Positions 1 through 10,379 of a stretch of 64,000 nucleotides of DNA are shown here, in pieces. The position numbers and the translations under genes are program-made. A model generated the notes under the pieces. The model made no database searches. It had not been told where the DNA came from and saw only the letters and a program-made list of their open reading frames with translations. Each line of letters opens with the position of its first letter. Positions within the stretch are counted from its first letter, which is position 1. The DNA comes from Paulinella micropora (Eukaryota > Cercozoa > Imbricatea > Euglyphida): NCBI GenBank assembly GCA_009731375.1, contig BJOX01000107.1, forward strand, positions 687,169 through 751,168, in the 5' to 3' direction.

Positions 1-8
1 GAGAGAGA

Positions 9-386
9 NNNNNNNNNNNNNNNNNNNNNNNNNNNNNNNNNNNNNNNNNNNNNNNNNNNNNNNNNNNNNNNNNNNNNNNNNNNNNNNNNNNNNNNNNNNN
101 NNNNNNNNNNNNNNNNNNNNNNNNNNNNNNNNNNNNNNNNNNNNNNNNNNNNNNNNNNNNNNNNNNNNNNNNNNNNNNNNNNNNNNNNNNNNNNNNNNNN
201 NNNNNNNNNNNNNNNNNNNNNNNNNNNNNNNNNNNNNNNNNNNNNNNNNNNNNNNNNNNNNNNNNNNNNNNNNNNNNNNNNNNNNNNNNNNNNNNNNNNN
301 NNNNNNNNNNNNNNNNNNNNNNNNNNNNNNNNNNNNNNNNNNNNNNNNNNNNNNNNNNNNNNNNNNNNNNNNNNNNNNNNNNNNNN
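9..386. other. assembly gap (378 N)
   Basis: Run of N. The sequence on its left is a GA dinucleotide tract and on its right a GAA trinucleotide tract, so the gap sits in simple repeat. Other gaps are at 1070-1079, 8718-8727, 9352-9543, 22543-22552, 23874-23883, 32852-32861, 36753-36939, 50675-51493, 53408-54283, 57291-57536 and 62888-63084. Confidence 0.99.
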
Positions 387-402
387 GAAGAAGAAGAAGA
401 AG

Positions 403-500
<98 letters not shown>

Positions 501-650
501 ATAGAAGAAGAAGAAGAAGAAGAAGAAGAAGAAGAAGAAGAAGAAGAAGAAGAAGAAGAAGAAGAAGAAGAAGAAGAAGAAGAAGAAGAAGAAGAAGACT
601 TGAACTCTCTCTCTCTCTCTCTCTTCTCACTCTCTCTCTCTCTCTTCTCT

Positions 651-696
<46 letters not shown>

Positions 697-725
697 TCCC
701 TCTCTCTCCTCTCTCTCTCTCTCCC

Positions 726-763
<38 letters not shown>
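387..763. repeat. GAA / GTA trinucleotide and CT dinucleotide microsatellites
   Basis: A (GAA)n tract to about 432 is followed by (GTA)n to about 500, (GAA)n to about 598, then interrupted (CT)n to about 763. Open frames across it encode only Ser-Leu or Glu-Arg repeats and are not genes. Confidence 0.97.
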
Positions 764-801
764 GCGTGTCCGCCGCGACGCCCGCCGCGACGCCCACCGG
801 G

Positions 802-913
802 ATGGCGGACGTCGCGGCGGCCTCAGGTGGCCATCCACTGAACGACTTTAATAATTGAAGAACGCTTGCTTTTCGTAGAGCTGAAAAGGAAGCATGTAAG
901 AAGGCGAACATGA
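802..913 (+). CDS. possible first exon of a host gene, interrupted by a stop
   Basis: An ATG in good context (GGGATGG) opens a short frame starting MADVAAASGGHPLNDFNN, then TGA at 856-858. The same frame continues as RTLAFRRAEKEACKKANM up to a strong 5' splice site, A|GTAAGT at 913/914. The protein-like composition on both sides of the stop and the splice site suggest an exon that is either damaged or carries a base error. No family is recognised. Support is weak because the segment is short and borders microsatellite DNA. Confidence 0.22.
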
Positions 914-1229
914 GTAAGTGTTTGCGTAGTTGAAAAAACTTGAACGAGAAAACCCTGCCTCTACGTGGGCCGTAACCTTCGCGGCCCATAAATATCTGAC
1001 TTGAAGGAGAACAATATTTTGCGAGCCTGGCCCGGGACTCGTGTTCTTCCGGAGAAAAAAAAAAAAAAANNNNNNNNNNTATGGGGGACTGTTAAAAGCG
1101 TTTGCCTAAAAAGGACTCGGAATTGCTGGGAAGCTGTTTCAGTGTTTATTGTTTTACGCACTGTGACAATAGTACTGTGTAATATTATTTAATAACCAAA
1201 TGTTTAATCAGAAAACATGAAAGATCAAA

Positions 1230-1253
1230 GGACCGATCGTTCATATTATATGC

Positions 1254-1284
<31 letters not shown>

Positions 1285-1700
1285 TGTATGTATTTAAGTA
1301 TGTATGGTATAGTTCAATATAGTATATATGGTACTAGTGTCGACGTCTGGTATTAGAATAGTAATATTATATGTTTGTATGTATATATGTACGTATTTAT
1401 GCATGGCTAGTATGTATGTAATATTGTATGTGAATGATGAATGTATGTATGTATGTATGTATAGTTATTAGTATGTATGTATGACCATAATTTATGTATG
1501 CAATGTAGATGATACATATGTAACACTATCTATGTAAGTTACGTATGTATGTATGTAAAAATTGTATGTGGTGTTAGGAGGACGACGGCGATTCGGACAT
1601 GCCCTGCCTCCTGAGCTCAGAGTACGAATCGAGCGACTGAGGCTGCGTCCAGCTACGACGAGGTTGCATTACATACATACATAGCATTACATACATAGTA

Positions 1701-1731
<31 letters not shown>

Positions 1732-1745
1732 CATACATAATATAT
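1230..1745. repeat. ATGT / CATA tetranucleotide microsatellites
   Basis: Interrupted (ATGT)n runs to about 1560 and (CATA)n at about 1670-1740, separated by about 100 bases of unique sequence. The intervening unique part shows no gene I can support. Confidence 0.9.
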
Positions 1746-1817
1746 ATACCATTATTACCAATACTATGCTCACTTTTCCTACTTACGCACCCGCCTAGCC
1801 ACACACTTACTTTCCAG

Positions 1818-2842
1818 GCAGTGCAGAGGGAGCGCTATGACGATGACGGTATCGGCAACCATCGCCGCCGTCGCGGCCGTGGTCACGATGGCGCCGGCAA
1901 TGGCGGTGATGGTGTCGGCAAGCGTTGCCGTCGTCGCGGCAACCGTGGCGGCGGTCGCCGCAAGCGTGGCGGCGGTCGCGGCAAGCGTGGCGGCGGTGAA
2001 TGCGGTGACCAGGGCGTTGGTGGCGATGGCAGTGGCAGTCGCGCCGATCTCCAATTTGTTGCTGTAGCGGCAGCAGTTGCGACGGCGACGGCAGCAAAGC
2101 CCATAAAGGAGGTGGACGGGGGGTGGAAGGAGGAGGAGGAAATGAAGGGTGGTCTAGAGGGACAAGAGCAGGCGAACGATTTAAAGGAATCAGCAAGCAT
2201 GGAGGCGGGGGACTCCGGGAGGTGCAGGCGATGAAGGTGGAGAAGGAGGTGGAGAAGGAGGAGACAAAGCAGGACAAGGAGAGGGAGCAGGAAAAGGAGC
2301 AGGAGAAGGAGAAGGAAAAGGAGCAGGAAAAGGAGCAGGAAAAGGAGCAGGAAAAGGAGCAGAAGAAGGAGCAGAAGAAGGAGCAGAAGAAGGAGCAGAA
2401 GAAGGAGCAGGAAGAGCAGAAGGAGGAGAAGGAGCAGGAGAAGGAGCAGGAAGAGCAGAAGGAGGAGTTAGAGCAGGTAGAGCAGGTAGAGCAGGTAGAG
2501 CAGGTAGAGCAGGTAGAGGAGTTGGGAAAGGAGGAAGAGGTGGAGAAGAAGGAGGAGGTGAAGAAGAAGGAGGAGGAGGTGGAGAAGGAGGAGGAGGAGG
2601 ACGAGGAGGAGGAGGAGGAGCAGAAGGAGGAGGAGGAGGAGGAGGAGGAGGTGAAGGAGGTGGAGGAGGTGGAGGAGGAGGAGGGGGAGGAGGGGGAGGA
2701 GGCTGAGAAGGAGGCGGAGGAGTTGAGGGAGGATGAGGTGGACGAGGTGAACGAGATAAAGGAGGAGGAGGAGGAGGAGGAGGAAGAGCACATTCTTCCC
2801 CGCTACCGAGAGGTCGTCCATTCGTTTTTCAGATCCCAACAG
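1818..2842 (+). CDS. possible long low-complexity exon (RGG-like then Lys/Glu-rich)
   Basis: The segment is bounded by a 3' splice-like site (pyrimidine-rich TTTCCAG ending at 1817) and a 5' splice-like site at 2842/2843 (CAACAG|GTAAAAT). Its first third can be read as an Arg/Gly-rich protein from 1821 to a TGA at 2232-2234. Another frame, from 2123, reads a Lys/Glu repeat ending ILPRYREVVHSFFRSQQ exactly at the splice site. No single frame spans the whole segment, so there is either a frameshift or two exons. The minus-strand open frame here is only the serine-rich complement of GGA repeats. The intron that would follow starts directly with a CATA microsatellite. Confidence 0.3.
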
Positions 2843-2847
2843 GTAAA

Positions 2848-3080
2848 ATACATACATACATACATACATACATACATACATACATACGTGTACTTACATA
2901 CATACATACATACATTATTACGTACGTACGTACATATATACATACACGTACATACATACATACATACACATACATACATACACATACGTACACATACATG
3001 CATACCTACATGCATACCTACATGCATACCTACATGCATCATTGCAATTATATACATGCATACATACATACATACAACTT
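2848..3080. repeat. (CATA)n microsatellite field
   Basis: Interrupted CATA/CGTA tetranucleotides with short variants. The tract starts five bases after a GT splice donor candidate. Nothing else is visible in it. Confidence 0.93.
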
Positions 3081-3121
3081 AGACTGGTAAACTCAATCTC
3101 TTCGAAATTTCCTGGCGCCAG

Positions 3122-3171
3122 TGGATGCTGGTAGACATGGGCGGCTTTCAAGAATATATGATTATTGCAGG
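3122..3171 (+). CDS. possible 50-nt micro-exon
   Basis: A 3' splice-like GCGCCAG ends at 3121 and a donor GG|GTACGT lies at 3171/3172. Between them the frame WMLVDMGGFQEYMIIAG is open. It could join the exons at about 1818-2842 and 3641-3826. Function is unknown and support is only splice-site context. Confidence 0.25.
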
Positions 3172-3294
3172 GTACGTTTTCCCTCTCTCTCTCTTCCCCA
3201 GATATATATATATATATACATATATATATAGAGAGAGAGAGAGAGAATCAATAATGTTGTCTTGCTGTGCAGGCCTTGCCTACCTCTCAACCTC

Positions 3295-3600
3295 CCCTCC
3301 CCCCGCCGCGAGCGCCGCGAATATGCCGCGAGCACTGAGTGTCGTGTACATACCGCAAGTATGCAAATAATATATATTATATATATGCCGCGAGCGCCGC
3401 AAATATGCCGCGAGCGCCGCGAATATGCCGCGAGCGCCGCGAATATGCCGCGAGCACTGAGAGTGTCGTGTACAGAAACGCTTAAAGTGTCATCTGCTTT
3501 AGCACACATTTGTAATTTATGTATATGCAGCGAGCGCCGCGAACATGCCGTGAGCGCCGCGAGTGTTGCGAGTGTCGTCAACATACCACAACTATATATA
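3295..3600. repeat. GCCGCGAGC minisatellite with TA-rich spacers
   Basis: An approximately 20-bp unit built on TGCCGCGAGCGCCGCGAATA is repeated with variants (ATATGCCGCGAGC...). It is interrupted by ATATAT tracts and by copies of a CACTGAGAGTGTCGTGTAC spacer. It probably lies within an intron of the plus-strand gene. Confidence 0.85.
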
Positions 3601-3640
3601 TGTATATATATATAATGAACATGTATGTTACAGATATTAG

Positions 3641-3841
3641 GTACAAAGCAGCGCCAGCCCACCGAGCGCCAGCCCACAGAGCGCCAGCCAAGCGAGCGCC
3701 GACCAAAATGCAGCGCGCGCCAAACCCGAACGTGTAGAGGACGCTGTCCTAGGCTTGTTCCCAAGTCCTGCACGTCAATCCCAACAGCAGCAGGCAGTGA
3801 ATCTGCTTCAGAGCTTAGCAGCACAGGTACAGATAAAGTAA

Positions 3842-3872
<31 letters not shown>

Positions 3873-4336
3873 ATTCATCTATCTATCTATCTATCTGGTG
3901 GCTGCGTCATGCATCATACTGTTGTTTACTTTGTTAGAACCAACAGTATGGCGCAGTGTGTCCCGTGCAGTTTGGAAATCAGCAGACGCAATGGTATCAA
4001 GAAAGCCTTCTGGGAGGGAAACGCTTTGGAAATGTCATCAAAATCGGGAGCGGGCAAGGCGGCCTGCCAGCCATCACCTATCCAGTTCATGGTAAGCATA
4101 CATCAAGCCAGGCGGTGCCGCGTGTCGTTGCATACACAGATACTATAGCTGTCATAAAATTGGGAAGCTTTGGTTTTGTTATGGCTTTCACGAAAGATGT
4201 TAGAGCAGGACCCCCTATAACACTTTCATATTACACATATAGTAGAGCAAGAAGTGTTAGTAAAACACGCGGTACAAAGCTTTGCGAAAGGGAGCAACAG
4301 ACGTTACTGCGGCTAGAGAATGGATCCCATGTGTAG
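3641..4336 (+). CDS. three consecutive exons of an unidentified host protein
   Basis: Exons 3641-3826, 3938-4091 and 4140-4336 join in one frame with GT-AG introns of 111 and 48 nt. The donors are CAG|GTACAG and ATG|GTAAGC; the acceptors are TTGTTAG and CACACAG. Exon one is rich in Ser/Ala/Pro/Gln (SASPQSASQASADQN) and ends LLQSLAAQ. Exon two starts NQQYGAVCPVQFGNQQ and ends in ITYPVH. Exon three runs from TIAVIKLGSFGFV to a TAG at 4334-4336. Phases agree (0, then 1). The 111-nt intron holds a CTAT microsatellite. After the stop, other frames to about 4588 remain protein-like, so the true 3' end may involve another shift or splice. The protein family is not recognised. Confidence 0.5.
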
Positions 4337-4650
4337 ACTCCTTGGAGAATACAAATGGACCCATCCTTGCCTGCTATGCAGAGAGGACATTGCGCTATGA
4401 CATCAAGAAACAAATCCCATTGTAATTGTGGCTTATATGTTGAAGATGAGTCAAGAGATCCCATAATCAGTATAAGAACAAAAGCAAACAGGTTCTATCA
4501 TGCTTGGTCATTAGTTATAGTAAACTACGGATGGCCAGATGAAGTGAAGAATCAACACAAAATGTTGATGTCAAAGAGGGTGACTTAGTTCAATACCTTG
4601 GAAGGGTCAAATGAGTGAGCTCTAACTTAGCTTTTTACGTTTCAATTCTG

Positions 4651-5230
4651 TTGTAACAAAAAATCCATTAAAGTTTTTCACGAAACGTACACGAAGTTTA
4701 AACTCAAGCACACATGCAGCAACAACCTCGAAACTTTAATACGGGCCGGATCAAGACTGAGTCCAATCAAAAAGAACTTACTTACATACATGAATACATA
4801 TATACCTAACCCTGACCCTAGCCCTAAACATTGTCTTAAGGAATGGCCTCTGCCGTGGGCTCGAAGGCCTCCACCCACCGCGAGTGGTCCCAATGAGGTC
4901 CTAGCTAGGTTCTGCGTCATTGGATTCTTCATCCGGCTCTGTTGTAAAAAAAATCCATTAAAGTTTTTCACGAAACGTACACGAAGTTTAAACTCAAGCA
5001 CACATGCGGCAACAACCTCGAAACCTTAATACGGGCCGGACCAAGACTGAGTCCAACAAAAAGAACTTACTTACTTACATGAATGCATATATACCTAACC
5101 CTAACCCTAGCCCTAACCATTGCCTTGAGGAATGGCCTCTGCCGTGGGCTCGAAGGCCTACACCCACCGCGAGTGGTCCCAATGAGGTCCTAGCTAGGTT
5201 CTGCGTCATTGGATCCTTCATCCGGCCCGT
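4651..5230. repeat. tandem duplication, 291-bp period, carrying telomere-like CCCTAA
   Basis: The block starting TTGTAACAAAAAATCC at 4651 is repeated at 4942, and both copies end at CTTCATCCGGC. Each copy includes a short CCTAACCCTGACCCTAGCCC tract and the GAATGGCCTCTGCCGTGGGC segment. A third partial copy of the second half lies at about 5370-5490. No coding function is supported. Confidence 0.9.
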
Positions 5231-5339
5231 ATCAAAGTTTGGAGCTCGCGGCTGAGTTCAAATGGGCCCTTATATATGTGACTGCCGGAAGTTGCTGTAT
5301 ATGCCACGAGCCGCCCTGGCATAGCCCGGCAGCCTGGCG

Positions 5340-5930
5340 GGGTGCTGAACCCTAACCCTAACCCCCTTGCCTTGAGGAATGGCCTCTGCCGTGGGCTCGC
5401 CGGCCTCCGCCGCAAGTGGTCCGAATGAGGTCCTGGCTAGGTTCTGCGTGATTGGACCCTTGATCCGGCCCGTATTCAAGTTTGAAGCTCGCGGCCGCAG
5501 GTTTGAGTTCAAACGGGCCCTTATCCCGCAAGGTGTGCCTTGAAGCTTATGTGACTGCAACCGTGACCGGGACATCTTTCCTCCTCGCCCTCTGCCGGCA
5601 GTTGCTGCAGTGAGCCGGTGTTGGGGAGCTGAAGAAGGCAGCTGGTCGCCCGACCCGTCCTCGAAATTGCCGAGCCCAGCAAGCCGTCGTGAGCGTTGGT
5701 TCACACGGCCTAACCCTAACCGTAACCCTAACCCTAACCCTGACCCTAACCCTGATAACCCTAACCCTGATAACCCTAACCCTGCAACCCGCTGAACGAT
5801 TTTCTCCGGCACGCTGGCAGGACCCGGCTGGGGCGGCCCAAACACACCGTCGTATGCAGAATCGACAAGACAGCGAGCCGAGCCGCCCCGGCATAGCCCG
5901 GCAGCCTGGCGTGTAGCTTGGCTGCATTCG
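5340..5930. repeat. interstitial telomere-like CCCTAA tracts and partial repeat copies
   Basis: Short runs of AACCCTAACCC are seen at about 5348-5365. A longer degenerate run lies at about 5707-5795, where CCCTAA units alternate with CCTGATAA variants. TTAGGG-type telomere repeats are widespread in eukaryotes. The interruption and internal location argue against a true chromosome end. Confidence 0.75.
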
Positions 5931-6612
5931 TTTAAATTTCCTAATAGCGTACTATTAGATGTTCATACACAACACACTGTTTTGACAATGTTTATTTGCA
6001 AGTTTGTCTTAGTTTATAATAGGAAAGCTTTGCGTGTTTACAAAGGAAGGATTCGGGTGTTTTGAATATGTATGTTGTGAATATTATTTTTGAGTGAAGA
6101 TTATTTTCATGGGGCGGAACCGGTGCCGCAGCCCGCCGCCAAGACATTGGGTGCGTGCTACCGCGACAGGTAAGCCACTCTGGCAGCTCTTCAAGCACGT
6201 GTAGCTGCATGCATGCGTATGAATCTATATTTGTTTGAAGTAATTTGCGAGCTTAACAAAGGGATTTATTGTTCCCGGCAGCCTGGCTCGTAGGTTGGCT
6301 GCAGGGCATAGTATTACATATACAGCACTGTTTTGATAATGTTTATTTGCAAGTTTGTCTTAGTTTATCATTGGAAAGGTTTACCGGTTTTCAAAGGAAA
6401 AATGCAGGTGTTTAGAATACGTTTTGACCATTATTTTTACGTGTAAGCGATCTTTATGGGGCGGCGCCGCAGGCGCCCCAGCCGCCGCGAAGACATTTGG
6501 TGCTGCCGCGACTAGCAAGGCTGTCTGGCAGGTCTTCGAGCACGTGTATATGCATAAACATGAGTCCATATTTGTTTGAAATAATTTGCGAGCTTATCAA
6601 AAGGGATTTTTG
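5897..6612. repeat. two adjacent copies of a 340-370-bp repeat
   Basis: Copy one (5897-6266) and copy two (6274-6612) both start CCCGGCAGCCTGGC and share the TTTATTTGCAAGTTTGTCTTAG segment, the GGGGCGG...CCGCCG...AAGACATT segment and a TTTGTTTGAA end. They have clearly diverged. I see no gene in either copy. Confidence 0.85.
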
Positions 6613-7440
6613 TATGTATGTTTTGTGTAAGCAAGAAATCTATTTATGCGGCGACGGCGCATGATGCGCCGTCAATATTGGCCGCCTGGTAAAATTCGCT
6701 TCCTCACTCGTCACAGAGGCCCGCGGACCAGTGCATTAGGTCCAAACGCAGTCCCAGTGCATAGACAAGAATTATGGTTTCTGCCTTTGATACATCCAGT
6801 CGCTTTTCATCTCTTGTTCTCTTCGCGCCGCGAACGTCGCGGCGGTCGCGGAAGTGAAAATCTGGATACAGGTTGTTTTCATGATTGTTCATCTGTATAT
6901 ACCCTATAAGCGGTTGGTTTTGCTCACTGTAAAGGTTTTGAAAGGATAACATGAGAAGAATGACATCGGGGTCGTGCTTGGCTCAAAAGCTCCATCGGAC
7001 AACTTTATGGGTAAATCTAGGACCTAGTCTCCGAAGCCGAACGCCGGAAAGCGAAAACTAAGGAAGTGTCCGTTAACAAGGATAGGAAACGCTTTTTAAG
7101 CGATATCAAGTAAGTGCCGCAAGTCTGAGTTTGGGAAATTACGTTTTAGCCATCGGACAAGGCTGGAGCTGTGAGTTTGGAAAAGGCTGGAGCCGTGAGT
7201 TTGCCGCGAAACTTTTGTCTGCGTCTTGAACGCGTTACCACCGCGACAAAAATGGTATCAACGTGCTAAGGGTCCTCATCCGATGTGAAAAAATCATTTA
7301 CAGCAAAAAATTTGAATAATACTGTCCGTGACCCCCCCAACACTATCTGGTGAAAAACGGACTTTTGCCGCGACATGCCACGATGTACAGTCCCTTTACC
7401 GCACCCGATTTACCGCGCCTGGAAATCTTAGTCCCGATTT
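6613..7440. other. unique sequence without a supported gene
   Basis: Mixed-composition sequence. The only hint of coding is a frame VSEAERRKAKTKEVSVNKDR near 7030-7110, which ends at a donor-like CAA|GTAAGT. There is no clear acceptor and no family match. Confidence 0.4.
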
Positions 7441-7499
7441 ACCGCGCCCTGTGCTAAACGTGCACACTTCCACACCGTTTCACACTTATATTTTGGTTT

Positions 7500-8160
7500 A
7501 ATGTTGCCTTACTATTGCTACACCATTGCTTCACTATTGCTTCACTATTGCCTGACTATTGTCTCACTATTGCCTCACCATTGCCTCTATTACTGCCTCA
7601 CTATTGCCTCTATTACTGCACTATTGCCGCTGTACACACCGCTGCATCCCACACCCAGCAAAACATAGAAATATTTCCACGTTTCATACTTACATTTGTC
7701 TCACTACTGCCTCACTACTGCCTGACTATTGCCTCACATTACCTCACTATGCTTCACAATTGCCTCATTATTACCGCACTATTGCCGCTGTATCCAACAC
7801 CCAATTAAACATAGACATATTGCCACGTTTCGCAATTTCATTTGGCCTCACTGCTGCCTCAGTATTGACTCACTATTGCCTCACTACTGCCTCACTATTG
7901 CCTCACTAATGCCTCACTAATGCCTGATCCTTACCGCACTATTGCCGCTGTATCCAACACCCAACCAAACATAGACATATTGCCACGTTTCGCAATGTCA
8001 TTTGGCCTCACTGCTGCCTCAGTATTGACTCACTACTGCCTCACTATTGCCTCACTATTGCCTCACTATTGCCTCACTATTGCCTCACTAATGCCTCACT
8101 ATTGCCTTATTATTACCGCACTATTACCTCCCTATTGCCGCTGTATCCAACACCCCACAA
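7500..8160. repeat. CACTATTGCCT minisatellite with a higher-order unit
   Basis: An 11-12-bp unit (CTCACTATTGCCT and variants) fills the region. A larger unit starting GCCGCTGTA, followed by an AACATAGACATATTGCC segment, recurs at about 7626, 7794, 7944 and 8137 (spacings about 168, 150 and 193 bp). Translations are low complexity and not genes. Confidence 0.92.
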
Positions 8161-8324
8161 AACATTCCTAGATCCAAAAGTTTAATGCACACACCATAAC
8201 GATGCTTCCAACCGGCATTGTCCTTCTCCCCCGGGATTCTCAGATCTGCAGTTTTCCGATTACAAAACTTTAATGATGACAGCTTAACACTTGAATCACT
8301 CCTACTGATGCTTACAAAACTTAC

Positions 8325-8778
8325 TTACATACTGAATTTCATCATGCAACTCTCTCCAGCGTTGCCTGCACAAACAATGTATCTTTCCACCGTCCCTGTT
8401 ATCAACAACCCATCCCCTGGGTTGGACTTTCCGCAATTATCTGGAATACGGCACGCTTTTGTTGTTGAGCCGAAACCTCGCAACCTAAGTTCCTGCACAA
8501 ACTCCCATAGAGATTCTCCTTCTCCTACGTAACCGAAATCCGGACCATGCTTCATGTGCTGTTCCATAATCGCTTTCTTAAACTCACTCGAGCTCAAGAT
8601 ATAGTGGTTGGTTTGATCCTCCGCTACAACAGTCTCGCTAATTTCTTCGTAATTTGTCCAGCTGTCCTTCTGTGATACATCCACTCCTTCATCCTTCTTC
8701 ACTGGAAGATACAGCAGNNNNNNNNNNTTCATCTTTCTTCACTGGAAGATACAGCAGCAGCGCTACTGACAGACCAGC
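8325..8778 (-). CDS. probable host exon of an unidentified protein
   Basis: On the minus strand a 3' splice-like GTGTTTCAG precedes an open frame starting AGLSVALLLYLPVKKDE. The frame continues, across a 10-N gap with duplicated flanks, through DSWTNYEEISETVVAEDQ and ESLWEFVQELRLRGFGS. It ends at a TAA at 8325 (YIVCAGNAGESCMMKFSM). A donor-like TTCA|GTATGT at 8333/8332 lies just before the stop, so the exon may continue elsewhere. The composition is that of a real globular protein, with two Cys near the end. No family is recognised. Confidence 0.4.
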
Positions 8779-8779
8779 C

Positions 8780-8807
8780 TGAAACACACACACACACACA
8801 CAGCACA

Positions 8808-8839
<32 letters not shown>

Positions 8840-9218
8840 TGCGAGAGACAGTCCATACACGTGCACACAGAAAATGTTTATTTTCTTGTGTATAAGCCAG
8901 CCAAGGCTTTTTTGCTTGTTACCCTGAACTGCAGGTCACTATGGAAATTTTGCCACTCTCCCGGCGTCACGGTGAATTCTCTTGTACGAGCACCCTTTCC
9001 TATTGTTATGCTCACACAAAAACACCATCAGTCACTGTCCTGACACACACACATACACACACACACACACCAACACGATAAATTAATAATACATACCAAC
9101 ATACATTTATTGCATACATAGATACAATATTACATACACACATAGATACTTGCATACATTCATATATTCATACATACATTCATTGCATTTATTACATTCA
9201 TTGCATATATACACAATG

Positions 9219-9252
<34 letters not shown>

Positions 9253-9351
9253 TATATTATATTATATTATATTATATTATATTATATTATATTATATTAT
9301 ATTATATTATATTATATTATATTATATTATATTATATTATATTATATTATA
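8780..9351. repeat. CA, CATA and ATATT microsatellites
   Basis: (CA)n tracts lie at about 8788-8840 and 9045-9075. CATA/CATT tetranucleotides occupy about 9085-9215, followed by (AT)n and a long pure (ATATT)n pentanucleotide that runs into the gap at 9352. About 200 bases of unique sequence at 8850-9040 hold no supported gene. Confidence 0.93.
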
Positions 9352-9576
9352 NNNNNNNNNNNNNNNNNNNNNNNNNNNNNNNNNNNNNNNNNNNNNNNNN
9401 NNNNNNNNNNNNNNNNNNNNNNNNNNNNNNNNNNNNNNNNNNNNNNNNNNNNNNNNNNNNNNNNNNNNNNNNNNNNNNNNNNNNNNNNNNNNNNNNNNNN
9501 NNNNNNNNNNNNNNNNNNNNNNNNNNNNNNNNNNNNNNNNNNNAACAAACATTCCTGTCAAAGGGACTAGTCCCTT

Positions 9577-9790
9577 TTGCCTACTTTTTGCCTCAAACCT
9601 ATGAGGCAAATATATGTGATCTTTTTGCTCAAAATTCATTTATTTATGACCCCGAAGCGTTCTGAATCAAAAGGATAAAGTTTGCAGTTGATATCTGATG
9701 TATAAGTCCACATTTGGAGGCAAAATGAGGCAGATTCAGAGGCAAATATTTTAGCCTCTGATTTGCCTCGTATTTGCCTCATATCTTTAT
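9577..9790. repeat. cluster of GCCTC/GAGGC motifs in both orientations
   Basis: At least seven copies of TTGCCTC or GAGGCAAA occur in about 210 bp. An inverted pair surrounds AAACCTAT at about 9587-9608. This may be a palindromic repeat or a degenerate terminal repeat of a mobile element. The flanking 9800-10379 is very AT-rich and holds no supported gene. Confidence 0.5.
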
Positions 9791-10379
9791 GATTTTTCTT
9801 CTATTTTCAACTAAATATTGATTATTTTTCATGAAATATGATATTTAAATATAAATCATTAATTTTTCTTGCACAGGTGGCAACGTGACCAGAAAAATCA
9901 GGTGTTTTCCACCCCGCCGTCTTAGCACTAGGATATAATTATTAATAAACTATTTCTTCTTGCAATTTCAATACAAAATTGATTTAACTCAACTAAATAT
10001 AATATTTTTAATTTTAAAATTAAAAAAATTATTCTGGTGGCAATTTGACGGCAAAATCATGTATTTTTTCACATCATCCCACTTGAAATTCAAACATATA
10101 TTTCTGCATGACTTAACTATTTTTCCTAAGTCAAAAATCACCGAAAATTCACGAAAGCGTGAGGAAAATACTTGCTTCAAGTTGCTAGATCATTATTAAA
10201 ACTAAATATAATATTTTCAAAATTATTTACTTGACTAATAATAATTTAGTCATCGGCCGAAAGTGACTTTTTTTATTAATATTTTCGCCTGTCAAAATCC
10301 AACAAAAATTGAACTAGTATTAATACAAATGTGCACAGTTAATTTATTAAATTCTAATTTTATTAAATACTAAATTATT

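Noticed and set aside
1807-2793. 328-codon serine/cysteine-rich frame on the minus strand
   Set aside because: It is the complement of GGA and GCA repeats; splice-like signals and composition favour the plus strand, and no protein domain is visible.
4140-4336. SET-domain identity for the exon with AGPPITLSY
   Set aside because: A loose resemblance to the SET motif end, but the other invariant SET residues are not seen in the joined exons.
5707-5795. A true chromosome end
   Set aside because: The CCCTAA run is short, degenerate and followed by tens of kilobases of sequence on both sides.
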